Shown: one piece after another, positions 36,576-49,068 of the stretch
Layout: every line of letters starts with the position of its first letter
Position numbering within the stretch: the first letter of the stretch is position 1
Source: Symbiodinium natans
Lineage: Eukaryota > Sar > Dinophyceae > Suessiales > Symbiodiniaceae
Direction: 5' to 3'
Assembly: GCA_905221605.1 (NCBI GenBank)
Contig: CAJNDS010002215.1
Span: 62,001-126,000, forward strand
Length of the DNA stretch: 64,000 nucleotides
Program-made: the position numbers and the translations under genes
The notes under the pieces: generated by a model
The model's input: only the letters and a program-made list of their open reading frames with translations
Database searches by the model: none
Told to the model about the DNA's origin: nothing

Positions 36576-36752
36576 ATATCTCGGCATGTCTCGGCATATC
36601 TCGGCATATCTCAGCATCCTCGAGCCTTCAGGAGCTGGCACTGTCGTCCATCCCGCAGAGCAACTCCAGGACAGTTCTGGCAGGTCATAGTACCGAGTGT
36701 ACTGAGTGTACCGAGTGTACTGAGTGTACTGAGTGTACTACCGAGTGTACTA
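36576..36752 (+). repeat. Two short tandem repeats (CATATCTCGG and GTACTGAGT types)
   Basis: At 36576-36618 about four units of 'ggcat(a/g)tctc' follow each other. At 36689-36752 there are about six units of 'gtac(t/c)gagt' with slight length changes. Between 36050 and 37790 no gene was recognised. Some exon-like pieces (around 36940-37010) are too weak to call. Confidence 0.7.
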
Positions 36753-37798
36753 GGTGTGCTGTGTATTCATGTGTGCGAATGCTGCGAATATGCACAAGGG
36801 ACGTGTTTCTACCTTGCACGGCTTTCTTTTGGAGAGGAAGAGCCGGCGTGCGGCAACGGGCAATGGCGGCATCTTCCAGGAGGGCTCTGAAAAGGTTTGA
36901 ATGGGGACCAAAATGGGATGAAGGGGCATCTGACCAGCTTTGACCTCATGAGGAATGTGTCAGCCGCCCAAACGGTATGGAGAGCATCTCCTGGATTGCG
37001 TCTGTGCAGAACCCTAAACTCCATCACCTTGTACAAAGCAAAGCCGCCACGCAGGAGTGCATCCAGTCAGCGCAGCAAGTTGCCATGTCTGCCGGCAAGA
37101 ACAGTGGTGCAAAACATTTTGTCTGACCTTGTAGGCATATGGGACTCATGTCGGTATTCTTCTTCTGTCAGGGAGACCACGGGATGCTGAGAGGCTTTGA
37201 GACCCCCTGGGCTCAGGGAGCCTAGCGATTTGTGCCCTGAACGTCAGACTTTCACCTCAGGCATCTCCTTCACGGCATCTCCGACAGCGACGAATCTCGG
37301 CCTACTCTGCTGTTTCATCGTCTGAGGTGAGCTGCCAAAGCTCGATTGTCTTGCTGAGTCTTTTTGAACCTGCTTGACGAAACTTGAACCTCGCAGAGGA
37401 AACGGCCCGGGAGTTTGCCCATCCTCTTACCGCGAGGTTGAAGATGCACCTGAGCCAAGACAGACTTGTTTTGAGCTGCCATGCGTATTGCACGTATTGC
37501 ACAACTTATTCCGATATGGAACGTCGTGGCACAGTAGGCAATTTTCAGAAGACGCGGCCCTTCTGTTCCGACTGCGCCTGAGAAATCCGTCCCGCGATCC
37601 CTTGAGGTCAAAGTACTCCCCGGGGGATGGCCTCGACGTGGAGGATGAGCGACAGCGCATTGAAGGTGGGCGACGTGTCGTCGTGCCGCGAGTTGTGCCT
37701 GGTAGCCCTAAAGTTAAGCCTTCCCAGCACTGCCCTAAGGCTGCACTGAAAGAGAGGGGAAAAAAGGTGCTCTTGGACTCGGATCTATGCCCTCAACA

Positions 37799-40700
37799 GG
37801 CTTCGTCCAGGCGCTGCGGTCGGGTGACTTCCGCGACTTGGTTTTGAAGCAGAAGGGGTTGCTTCCGTGCTTGAATAGCTAGCCGACGAGAGGAGAGAGG
37901 GTCAGCAGCCTAAACAGCTGCAGGATACTGCAGGATGGATCAGGTCGTGAAGATTTGGTGTATTTGGTGGCATGGAATCGATGCGGATGCTCCAAATGTC
38001 CGCGCGATCATCCCACTTTCGCGTTAAGTATCAGAGAGCCGTTGCTCTGTCAGGAAAAGTCGTTGACATGGCAGAAGAGGACTGGAGGGCCACTGGAGGG
38101 CCTGGAGGGGAGATTTTGAGCCACATCATCCGACACCTTTCTTGGACGATTGAGGACGATTGAACGTCCATTTCAGCTATCCCACTCTTTGGGTCGCTCA
38201 CCCGTCTCGCAGTATGAAGTTGTGCGAGCCCAAATGTCTGCCATCTGAGCCGCAGGGCCTGGATCTGACACTGCGCACTTTGAGGGGACAGGAGCGCAGC
38301 GAGCTTGCTGTCCCTCCCATCACTCCATCACTCCCTCGAAAGGGCGCCGGGCCTTCGTCCCTATGCCGTTTCGGAAGTCGGGAAGGGCTTTGAATCTGTG
38401 AGTGGGCTGCTCAATTTCAAGGTTCATGAGGGCATGGGGGGGGAGAGTTGCTTCTCCCATGACCCACCCGTTGTGCAGGATGTGGTGATGCTAGCGGCAG
38501 TGTCCAAAAGCTCCTCCACGGTACGGGGCCCGGGCATTTGCAGGGGCAGAAGGTACGGGTGGTTGTGCAGATGTGTGCAGGGTTGAGAATTCGTCAGGCG
38601 GTATTGTGGCCCAAGGCTTCTAGGCCCTTTTGCGCAATCCATCCTCGCGCTTTCTGTTTCGCCACTGTGTCTGGCGTACGGGAACAAAGCGAGGTGAACT
38701 GTTTGGACTTCCTTGTTGATGCCAAGATTGGCATTGAGAACAAGGACACAGTCACAACAAGAAGGGTAGCCACTTCCATCTGAGTTGTCCAAGATGTGCG
38801 ACAACTGGCAACAAGTTTCCGTGGTTCGTTCAGTCGATCTGGGCTGCTTATTGTTATGTTTGGGCATGTTAATGAAATGCTAGTGGCATGTGCCCCCAAT
38901 GGCTGAAGCCCGTACTGAGCCGTTCACTCCACAGTGCCCAAGATTTGCAGTCCAGAGATGTTCTAGGCTCTCGACACTGAACCTGGATCTTCCTTAACGA
39001 TGGCTCGTGCCTTGTTCTGGTACCTCGTGCAGCGGCTGTTTTTCTTCAGGACTGCCTGGGCTGGACGCCGCTGTCTCACGCTTGCCGCAACAGCGCCACG
39101 GAGGCAGGGTTGAAGTTTTGACAGCGGAGTTAGGGGCTTCTCTTTCCTGAGTCCTTGGGCCACAAGCCTGTCAGCATCTGTCAGCCGTGATGTCGCAACG
39201 GTGTTTCTCTACTCAGAGACGCTGTGAGACCCCGAGAGGGCCTTTCGGTGAATCGTGCAGTCAGGCTGCGACATTCCTCCTGGAACACCGGGCCGCTGTG
39301 GACTCCCAGGACCTCTCTCGATGACCTCTCGATGACATTTCCCTGGTTCTGAAGCTCCAGGATGTGGCCGGTCGGACGCCGCTGATGTGGGGTGCTCGGA
39401 CTCCGCCAGAGTATGTCCCTGCTTGGGGCTCTGAGCAAAGGCTTGCATGCATGGATGCCTCTGCAGAGATCCCGCCGCTGCTGCTGGAGGTGTCTCTGTT
39501 CCTTTGAAGGAAGCACGGGGGATAAGTCATACGATTGCAAATGTTCCTCGCGCAGGCCCGTGCTCAGATCACTTTGCAGGACACATTGCTTTGCGTGCGC
39601 TCCGCCGCACAACAGCCACGCTGAACATGGTGTTGTCATCCTCGCCCTTTGAGTGAAAGTGTTCAATGTACAGCTACCCTGGATGCACCTTTCCACCCTG
39701 AACGGGACATTCGGTTGGGACATCCGGGCATGGCAGGACAAACGCCAGTGGACGGCGCTTTTCTACGCCGCCGAGCGGGGGACACAGGCCGGGCGGACCT
39801 GGCATCCGCAACAACAGTGGCCCTGAGTAGATGTCAGGAGCCATCAGTATCTGGAATGCAGAGAAAGGATGAAGCAGTTGCAGGATGTTCAGGGCAAGCG
39901 CAAGAGCGCGGACAAGTATAGAGTGGAACCGACAGAGATCTGAGTGCCGCTTGTTCGTGTTTCAAGACCTCGTAGGGCCCTCGCTGAAGCCTTGGGGTCC
40001 CCTGGGTCCCTTTCAGGAGGTCGTGAAGTTCCTGCTGCGAAAGCTCGCTACACCTCAGCAGACTACTGCCGAAGGCCGTGCTCTGGGTGCACCCGGGCTC
40101 AGACCGGGGCTCCCCAGACCTTCCTTAACTTTGGATCAGGCATCTCTCCACTGATGATCGCGGCCGTCAGGGGGAACACCATGGCCTCCAAGCAGCTCAT
40201 TCGGCACTTCCGGCGGGTCTCTTGATGTGCAAATCCTGAGGTTCAGAGCCTTTCTGAAATCTGGCCAGGCGCAAAGCGGACCTCAACCGGGTCGATAAGA
40301 ATGGGTGTCTGGGCTCATATGTCTCGAGCCTGAAAACCCGACGCTTTGGTTTCCCTGCCCAGGAACACGGCGTTGATGCTGGCACTGGCGGCAGCCTCTT
40401 GGCCGGAAGCAGATCCCTCACTATTGTAAATCGCTACTAGATGTTTGGAAACTGTTGGGCCGTGTTGGGGTTTGGGTGGGTTAACATCATGAGAAGGGCG
40501 GCTGTGTACTCTTGCGCAATGTGCTTGAGGCTCAGCAGGACTTGGTGGCCTGGTTGCTCCAGGAGGATGTAGACGTGGACAACAAGAGCCTCGAATAACA
40601 GTGATGCCACGGTCTAGTACTGGGCATTCGAGACAGCATGTGCAAAGTGTTGGGACGTGCGGAAGCTGAGCCACTCAGTTGAACATTACCGTCAGGAATC

Positions 40701-41840
40701 GCCTTGAGGAAACGGCCTACGACATCGCTGCTGCGCAGGGCTTTAATTCCTTGAGGCTTGCCGTGAAGCTATGGACTTTTCTACGGAAAAGTTTTACCTA
40801 TGTGCAGCCCTGTGTGGTGTCCCAAGGTTTCATGAGCCATTGCACAAGCAAGGAAAAACACCATCGTCATGATCTCGCGCATCCGCGAGGAGGCTCTCGG
40901 TGCTTTATTTGCTCTGAGTGTGATGTTCTCGGTCTCTGTTTGTGTATGGAAACGTCCTCACCATAGCGTTAAACTACGGCTTTGGTGCCAAAGCCAGGGG
41001 CAGGGGTATAAAGCAAACACATTATGACTCCATCCAGCGAAAGCTCCGCATGTATGACTTCAGGATACCGCCAGCATTGCACCAATCATTTGAGTATGAT
41101 AATGAATGAATCTTGCGTGTCTTGAACTCCCTAAATCCTTGCCGTCCCGGGTGCGTTGCATTCTCATATGTGTTGCATGATGTCAGAGGCATTCGATGTC
41201 GCCCTTGTGGCTTCCTGAGTGTGTGTGTGTGTGTGTGTGTGTGTCTGTGTGTAGGGTGTGTCCGTAGCTGTGTGGCCTTGGGCAGTAGTTTTGCAAGAGC
41301 ATGTTCTGTGTCTACATGTTGGTCCCTTTGGGTGCCCCAAGCATACGGACCATTACAGGGATTGGCCCATATCGAAATGTCATGTAAGTGCTGCTCGTCG
41401 CCCCCTCGGCCCGGCCCCATGTGCAGAGCCTTTTCGTGTTCAGGGGGGGACTTAGGAGGGGGCGACGGGGCCAGGTGAGGGGGATGCTTGAGGTTCAGAA
41501 GCTACAATACAACTTATCTTGAGAGTGCCTGGTAGCAGGTTTACTACAGAAGGTGTACGGGTTCAAAGCCAAGGTGATGCGTAAGGCCCGTAATGCATGG
41601 TATGCTTTGGTGCATTTCTGTGAAAAAGCTAAGCATGCTACTTTTTTTCAGGACGCCGCCAGCCGCTTTTGAGTTCATGCGGTCAGCTCTGTAAGCTATG
41701 TTCTCTGTTGTGTCCCTGTTCCAATACATGCAGGTGTATTGTATTGTGGACTACTCAGAGAACTCATCCGCCAGGCGAAGCGCAAGGCAGCCCTGGCCGC
41801 AGCCGCTGCGGAGGCTGCGCGCTACTTCGAGGCGGACTGA
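37799..41840 (+). CDS. Ankyrin-repeat protein, many short exons
   Basis: A series of small exons encodes ankyrin-type helices and turns. Likely exons: about 37799-37870 (FVQALRSGDFRDLVLKQKG), about 38697-38755 (DFLVDAKIGIENKD), 39049-39108 (LGWTPLSHACRNSATEA), about 39345-39410 (DVAGRTPLMWGAR), about 39720-39785 (KRQWTALFYAAERG), 40128-40215 (GISPLMIAAVRGNTMASKQL), about 40260-40310 (ARRKADLNRVDKNG), about 40363-40415 (NTALMLALAAASWPEA), about 40512-40600 (LVAWLLQEDVDVDNK), about 40690-40782 (LEETAYDIAAAQGF), and a last exon from about 41755 (LIRQAKRKAALAAAAAEAA) ending in TGA at 41838-41840. The TPL, A-A-RG and LL/L-D-V-N pattern is the ankyrin consensus. Weaker candidates are about 38085-38160 and 38470-38530. 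Ankyrin stacks bind other proteins, and the specific partner is unknown. The start codon was not found. The intron before the last exon is nearly 1 kb and holds a GT microsatellite. Confidence 0.8.
41218..41255. repeat. GT microsatellite
   Basis: About fifteen 'gt' dinucleotides, interrupted by 'ct' near the end, lie in the long intron before the last ankyrin-gene exon. Confidence 0.95.
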
Positions 41841-42364
41841 GAGATTCGAGAGCTCGGTGAGAGCTCGGTGAAACTTTGAGCTGAGGGCTCAAAATGGCTC
41901 AGCAGCTTGGAGGAAGGAGGCTGTTTTCCTTCTTCCTCAATCCGTTTAGATCTCTCTTGATCCGCCTTGCGCGTTTCAGGGAACATGCTCTGGCAGATGC
42001 TCTGTTAGGTCTGCAAGGTTGGAGCCTTCGCCCAGCCCGTTTGGTCGCCAAAGGTGACGGTGTTTAGGGCCCAGGGTGCAGCTTGTGTAGATCCTCGCCA
42101 ACACCAGCCCAACGAGGCGGGTTGGAAGAAGCTAAGTCCCCCCCAGGGCTTCGTCGAGGGAACTTGACTCAGTCTCAGCCGGGAGCAGAGAAACGGCTGT
42201 GGTTGCTGCTCGGGGTACCCAGGTTGCTCATTCATACAGTTACGGAGCAACTCGGGCCAACGGCATGTCGCACTGCTGCCTCCACAGAGGGGGCAAACAG
42301 GTCAGATCTACACTGGATCCACGGTAGCAGTTGCTCAATGTCAGCACTGAGACATGCGTGCCAG

Positions 42365-42462
42365 ACCCTCTGCCAGAAGTTCGAGGTCCAGGGGTATCCG
42401 ACCATCAAGCTCTTCTTCCCGCAGGCAGGGGGGTTACTCCGATGCCCAACAATTTGAGCAGA
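42365..42462 (+). CDS. Thioredoxin-fold (PDI-like) exon fragment
   Basis: The frame reads LCQKFEVQGYPTIKLFFPQ, which closely matches the strand-turn region after the active site in protein disulfide isomerase and related thioredoxin domains (a conserved Q-GYPT-K-F core with its cis-proline). It is followed by GYSDAQQFEQK, which fits the continuation of such a domain but lies in a frame one base away. The shift falls on a run of six G at 42428-42433, so either the run is miscounted in the assembly or the gene is broken. The Cys-x-x-Cys active-site exon was not found upstream, and neither were other domains. It could be part of a gene extending into 43 kb, or a relic. The fold assignment is fairly safe, but the status as a working gene is not. 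Confidence 0.55.
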
Positions 42463-43098
42463 AGGCAAATAGCACTTTTAGTTGGACAGGTTCTTTTCGC
42501 AGAACAGCTGGGTTTGGTCCAACACCTCCGTTTTAAGTAACGCACGTCTGTTAAGCACGTCGACATCGAGCTCCATACTTGATCCATGTGAAGCTGGTTG
42601 TACCTCCTGAAACTGCTGGAGGGGGGTGGTAGGGGGGGCAGGTAGTGAGGCATGATAGCCAGCGCATTCTGGTAGACTTGCATGGAGTGTGAGAAGAACC
42701 AAGCCGGGACACGAAAACCGAACCCATCCTTAACCCTTGGTTCTGAATCCGTCCTTTCCCAGTTTCCGAATCAGCGGTTGCTTCCCATCTCCGTGAATAT
42801 CCAAATCCACGGTTTCCAGTTTCCCGAAGCCGCGTTGATCGAGCTTGGAGTTTCCCGAATCTGCGCAGTTCAGTTGCCAGACGCAGGTTTTCTCAGTTTC
42901 CGAGTCTGTTCTGCTTTAGGTTCTGATATTTACGGTTGACCGACCATGAACCGTACTAGGCGAAATTGCCTCCAACACATCTACTCTTGTCCATGAGCGA
43001 GGGCGCAGTGCGAGATCGCTCTTGTTCTAGGCAGTGTGGGGCAAGGGTTTCTCTCCAGTTCGGCCCAAGCCGCAGCCACTTAGTACCCACAGATCCGG

Positions 43099-43535
43099 CC
43101 ATGGGCATGTGCGCCTTTGCTGGACAAGAGGATGGGGCGAGCGCTCCGAGCGCCTCGAGCGGAAGTGGAGGACCGGAGGAAGTTCAGGGGAAGAAGGGGA
43201 AGAAGGGGGGGAGGGCTGTTGAGATTGCGAAGCCACCGCAGATTACTCGTAGCGCCAGGAAAAGCTGCCACGAGTAAAGGCCCACGGCAGTTCCAAGTGA
43301 TGCGGATCGAGGACGGGTGGCGGAGGGGTCTGCGCTTGTTCGTGTGCGTAACAATTAACTTCCCACCGGGTCGCCTTTCTCCTGACAAACTGCAACGAAG
43401 ACGGTCTCCACTTGACATGTCCAGGCATCCTTCCAAGTCACTTGGGTTGGTCAGTACACTCAGGAGAACAGCCACAAGCCCAACGAGTTCTCCAGAAAGC
43501 TGCTGCAGCAAATTGGAGGCCGGACCATGGCGACA
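43099..43535 (+). CDS. Unrecognised exons, Gly/Ser/Lys-rich
   Basis: Two stretches look coding. About 43099-43240 contains an ATG followed by MCAFAGQEDGASAPSASSGS and then a basic GKKGKKGG segment. The ATG could be a start. About 43449-43535 reads GQYTQENSHKPNEFSRKLLQ and is followed by an in-frame GGRTMATS. I recognise no family. They may form the 5' end of the gene traced at 44.3-49.07 kb or the 3' end of the thioredoxin-like gene upstream. Confidence 0.4.
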
Positions 43536-44309
43536 AGCCGATTGCATGATTTGTTTAAGTGGCGGTCACCAGCGAGTCTCCTCTATCCTCGTCATAGAGG
43601 TGCTTTAATTAATTTAATTAATGCAGGAGTTCAGGCTGTCTAGGTATGTGGTATGTGCATCTCTCCTTCTTGTGGAGGTGTTCCTCGACTGCTGGAGATG
43701 ACCACCTGCTTCTACACCAAGGTTCTGGGTTCGACAAATTGGCTGTGTTGCGCCTGTTTGCAAGTTGGCGCCTTTGAAGGTTTGGGGGCCTTAAGGTTTG
43801 AGTGGTGCCAGGGCCAGCCTCCGAACACTTAAGTTAACGCTTAACACTCGCGCCGAGAAATTGCCCCGATACACGTACTATGCTTCTTGTCAGTCGTACC
43901 TGGATCCCGAACTATGAAGTATTCTGGAGCGCTTTTGGTGCCCGAACATCCAGCTCGCGAACCGCAAGGATTTGATGCCCCAGGAATGTGTACGCTGACT
44001 TGAGAGGGTCTCTCCCAGCCCCTTGGGAGTTCAGCTCGAATGCAAAGTCCTGCTAACCGCGAGGTCATGGCCAACCCGCATCTGGAACCCTTCTTCGCCT
44101 CTACAGAGGCCTCCCGTTCCTTGGGTTTACTTGCTGTCTTGGCCACTTGCTGTAGTGGCGAGACTCGTGCTGAGCGTGTGACGCATTGTGCCACCTTTGA
44201 CGGAGGTGTCGCATCATGCCCCGCGCCTGGCGAACTGGGCCACTGGGCACCAAAGTTCTTCGTCAGGTCTTGGGCTAGCTTCTATAGTCTTAGGTGACTG
44301 CATGACTCT

Positions 44310-47300
44310 GCATGACCCAAGAATCCCAGGTGGCAGAGAAGATGGGCGCTCCTGAGCAGCCGTGGACGCGGGAGCGGGCCGGCCGCAAGCGTAACGAGGC
44401 AGCGAGTTGCGGCAGCATTCTCGTACTAGACAGATGAAGGACGCACATGATGTACATAACGTTGCTGCAGGAAACGCTGAAGCAGCAAATCCTGCATCCC
44501 AACCACAAAGGAGTTCTGGAGCTGGAGGACCAAGTGCTGAGAGCTGCAGAATCGTTTCATCCCTCGGGCCCTGAACCTGAAATCCACGAGCACCACAACA
44601 GTGGGCAAAAATAGGACGAACGCACGCGCACAGTGTAAGCCTCAAACCTTTCTGGAATGGTTTGGGAGAGGTGTTGTCGACGCTAGGGCAATTGTAAGGC
44701 AGTTGTGGTGGGGCATCCGGCTGTTATGAGAATACACCCCGTTTCTGGACGCGTGCGCCTTCGTACACGGGCTTCAGGGGGTGCAGAATGGGACTCTGCC
44801 TGCATGAGCATGCGTCATGCGTCCCCACAGCAAGCGGCTGCCCTTGGATGGAAGATGCCCGCCACATTGTTGACCTTCTTCTGGCCACGGTTCGGCATGT
44901 CCTGAAGGCTTGTTGTTGAATTTGCGTCCGGACTTGCGCCACCAGTTTGACACGACCATTCGTTGCAGTCCCCAATTGCTGCATCATCACAACTTCCTTT
45001 CTGAGACACGCAAAGCCGAAGCTGCAGAGGACTTCCTGGTCCACGACCGCTCCTCCGCACATTTTGCAGGCTGGCACAGCGCAAAGCGGATGGGCTGCCC
45101 CATGCACAAGGCCCCTCCCCAAGCTTGGGGGGGTTTGCTTTTTTTGACTCAGTTCTATGGCAGGGAACCTTGCAGGACTGGCTCCCTCTCACTCTCTGCC
45201 CGCAACCCGAAAACCCTAGACTTTCAACATAACCGAATCTCCGAGCTCTAGAACTTTCAGCAAGAACTGCTGCGCTTGAAGCTTGAAGCTCGAAGTGGCA
45301 TGAAGCACAGAAAGGGATCCTCAAATGATGCGGGCCTGTGGCTGAAGTTTAAAGTCATTTTCTGAGGTGAGTTGTTTGAGAAGTGAGGGAAGGGTCCTGA
45401 CCTTTTGGGGACTCTGGGGGAGCCTTACTGCTTGGTGTTGGAGGTCGGAGATCACTTCAAGCTCGATGACAGCCGCGTGTGGATGCGTCTTCACTTCTGG
45501 GCTTGCCGCGAGGCCGGGAGCTTAACATTATTAATACATTACTCGTATGAAGATTATTAAGATTATTAATATTATTCATATAATAAATATTATTAATACT
45601 ATTCATATTCTTCATATTATTCATATTATTCATATTATTCATATTATTCATATTACTCATATTATTAATATTATTAATATTATTAATATTATTAGTATTA
45701 TTAGTATTATTAATATTATTAATATTATTAATATTGTTAATATTATTAATATTATTAATATTATTAGTATTATTAATATCATTAATATTTATATTATGAT
45801 TTTCTTTATTATTATTATTAATATATTAAATTTTTTGGTTATTCTTACTATTATTAATATTATTAATCTTATTAATATTATTAAGATATTAATATTATTA
45901 ATATATAATATTATTAATATTATTTATAGGATAATATGAGTAATAGGATTAATATGATTTTAATATCATTAATATATCAATATTATTAATCTTATAATTA
46001 GTTAAATATTAGTAAATTATAGTATAATTAATATTAGAACTTATAAGATTATTAATGTTATAAAGGTTATTCAAATATTTATTATTGAGTATTATTAATA
46101 TTATTTAATTATTATTAATATGCAGTACCCATTATTAATATTATCAGTATTATCAACATTATTTATATTTATATATTTTCATGTAATTAATATTATTAAT
46201 ATTATTCATATTATTAATTTATATTATGAATATTATGAATCTTATTAATATTATGAAAATTATTCATATTGTTAATACTCTTCATAAGATGAATATTTTT
46301 AATATTATTCATATTATTCATATTTTTAATATAAGTAATATTAGTAATATTATTATTAATAATGTTATTATTATTATTAGCATTATGAATGCTCTGAATA
46401 TTGTTCAAAAGCGAGGCACGAAAAGAAACACAAGGCTGACTCTGACTCAGCCTGACCCTCACGTGAAGTTCTCAAGTAGCCTCCAGGTTGAAAAGCCTTT
46501 CAGAACCCCCCCCCCTCCCCCCCCTCGAGCACGGGGTTTTCTCCAACTTTCGGACCAACTCATGGAGGTTGGACTTTTCGGACCCTCGGGCGGTGAACGC
46601 ACCAAGCTCCAAGTCGACTTCGAGAGTCTCGGGTGATGAGAATCCCCCTGGAACTCCCCTGAAAAATCCCCCTCTTCTTCTTTTCTTGGCAGTTTTTTGG
46701 GCTGCCCAAGGAACTTCTACACGCGCTTCATCGGCCACTTCGTGCGCATCTACGAGCGCAGCGCGCCGGCCTTCGCACGCCTGGAGTCTTTGGGGGCTTA
46801 GGGGGATTTTGGAGAAAGCGGGGAGGTCGAGGCTGAACAAGTTGCAACTGTGTGAGTATCTACCAACGAAACCTGAAGCCGTCTGAAGCATCAAAGCTTT
46901 CACGGAGTCTGCATTAGAAGAAAAGATCGCTAGATGTGAAGGGAGCAGAGCTCCTTTGGTCGCCCAGTGGCCCTGAGACCCTTCATCACTTCCCAAGAAG
47001 TGCATGAACGGCTCGTTGAGCCCTCCAAACATTTCCCAAAGCCCCTGAAACCCATTCCAACCCAATTCCGACCTATTCCGACCTCCAACATCTTCTGTGA
47101 GATTCTGCGCAGGAGTGTCAGTGGAGCGATGAGTCCACGCCGGCCGGCAAGGCCACGGACCGGTTTTCTTTGATTCAGGGGGGGGTGTGTTCGTGTGCGT
47201 TCGCGTGTTCGCATTCGCATGAGGCCAACCTCGAACGCTACTGTGCCCTGCAGCGAGAGACGCCGGACTACATGGAGCCGCTGGGACTTCGACACAGAGT

Positions 47301-49068
47301 CTGTGCATGTCTGCACACCCCTGCACGCCTTTCCCGGCAAAAAAGCCGCCTCCACCACCTCAGGAAGAGGCTTCATGGCATGGACGACGTGGTCGGTCTA
47401 CGAGATCCCGCAGAGGAGCGGGCCACAGGTGTGCAGCCAATCGGCCGGGCCACAAAGTCGTATATCCAAGAATAAGGAAGTGTGAACTGTTCCATGAGTC
47501 GTTCCAAGCTGGGAAAAGAGCAACTTGAAAAGTGCATGCTGGCATGCTTGCCTCCTTGCAAAACGGCTTTCGGAGAGTTGCATGTAGCTGTTGAATTTAG
47601 TACCTGTGGTACAGCCGAGAACCTTGTTGGCCACGTCAGCGCAACCGCTCAGGCCCGAAGGCGCGTCGGCGGGATTCGGGACGACGGCTGGCCCTACTCT
47701 GACGACGGACTGTTTGTACCTGAGTAGGGATTTCCCCTCTCAGACGTTTGACTGGTGAGAGGTTTTGAGAGGCAAGGCAACGTCTTGGCTTCAAGGACTT
47801 TTCAACTCGTTTGAGGACAGATGCCAAACCTGGACAAATTATGGTTTGTTGCTGTCCTGCCACAGCCAGCTCGGGTTCGGAAAGGCGAAGACTTGACTCC
47901 AGCCCAGTACTCTTAGTCTTGGTCGGCTTTCCCAGTTCTACTTTGGTCCTACTTTCCGATCCTTGACTCAAAGTGATGCTGTGTGGCGACGGAGTTGAAG
48001 AGAAGTGCATTCCTGGCCAAGCCAAGAAGGTCACGACGGAGGAAAAGAAAGTACATGAACTGATGGTTGCGTCAAAAGTAGGTTTCGGCGAGGCTCTGTT
48101 GCAATTTTGGCCGTTGTGAGGGCCCGAGCTTAAAGTAGAGCCCAACTCTAGCCCGACTTAGCCCACACAGACATGACATCTGCACTTGAGTAGCGCACCC
48201 TCTTTTGGAAGGCGGACCGGGCCCCGCAGAACTTCAGGCCTCCTCGAGCTGCGAAGGAGGTTTTGGGTTTCAGATGCGTCAAAGACTGAGAGGCTTCTGC
48301 CTTTCTCTGGCACTGAAGAGCTATTGATGCATTGTTCTTGAATGTGACGGCTGTCTACCATTGTCAGCCCGAAGCATCTGTCAACGTCACAGTTCCATTT
48401 TCTTGCGACTGGTGCAAGGGGTCAGCGCACAGAAGAGGGCTTCCTCAGATATGCCAAGGCAGGGAAGTGTGAGCGCTTTCAGTACCGTAGGTACTATTGC
48501 TTAGAGCGATGATTCTCGGGCTAGTTTAGATTCCCTGATGTGCTTAATGGTTCGGGAACTCAGGGACGGGCCGACACAGATTCCGGTCAATTGCCAAAGC
48601 AGCTCGGATCCTGCTGTGTCCTTCGCCCCTGCCCAGCGCATGACCAACGCGCCGGTGCGGCAGATGGCGAGTTCAGCGGAGCTTGTCCAGGTGGGGAAAG
48701 GATGAAAGGATTTGGGGGCTACGGTACGGAAGTGGCTGTGAGTGTTAGGCTGTTAGGGCGCCATGCAAAAGAGGCGATGGCCTTCGAGCCCTTTGCTGCC
48801 ATCCTTGTAGCCGAGAGGTGGGAGCCGGGCCCATCGAATGCTTCAAGACAGACCTGAAAGGAATCAACTGGAGAGTGCCATGTTGCAAGTTCCGCCTCAA
48901 GCTAAATTTCTGGTGCTTGTCTGCAGCGCGGTTGACCGGATGTCCGCCCGAAGCCCCGCAGTGCCCCTGAAGCCGGTGTGCAGGTATGTTGACGCCCTCA
49001 CTGCCGTTGCCCAGAGGCTGCGAAGTGCCATGAAGCACGGCTGGAGAGAGCACTGTGATTCATCCTAG
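44310..49068 (+). CDS. Unrecognised multi-exon protein gene upstream of IDH
   Basis: Likely exons: about 44318-44400 (KMGAPEQPWTRERAGRKRNE), about 44470-44590 (LKQQILHPNHKGVLELEDQ), about 44995-45060 (RKAEAAEDFLVHDRSSA), about 45251-45365 (QQELLRLKLEARSGMKHRK), about 45432-45517 (GDHFKLDDSRVWMRLHF), 46711-about 46787 (NFYTRFIGHFVRIYERSAPA), about 47222-47281 (NLERYCALQRETPDYMEPL), about 48598-48690 (PAQRMTNAPVRQMASSAELV) and about 48895-49068, which ends at a TAG. Third codon positions are strongly G/C in the 46.7-kb exon. The exon ending at 45517 and the one starting at 46711 join in frame (...CREAG/NFYTRF...) across an intron with a GA donor that holds the AT-rich block. The exons at 46.7 and 47.2 kb also appear to join (...ARLE/ANLER...). 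The stop lies 153 bases before the IDH start. No domain is recognised, and I cannot prove that all exons belong to one gene. Confidence 0.55.
45530..46400. repeat. AT-rich ATTATTAAT low-complexity block inside an intron
   Basis: About 870 bases consist almost wholly of A and T, dominated by 'attattaat' and 'attattcat' units with a loose period of 9. Long frames through it encode Ile/Asn repeats on one strand and Asn/Met repeats on the other, and these are not proteins. It sits within the intron between the exons ending at 45517 and starting at 46711. Confidence 0.9.

Noticed and set aside
41888-41910. Relict of the dinoflagellate spliced leader (minus strand 'gagccattttgag')
   Set aside because: Only about 11 bases agree with the leader and the downstream part does not. 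Similar weak matches at 53628 and elsewhere look like chance.
45547-46636. Ile/Asn-repeat frames of about 130 codons
   Set aside because: Low-complexity AT repeat with period 9, inside an intron inferred from flanking exons.
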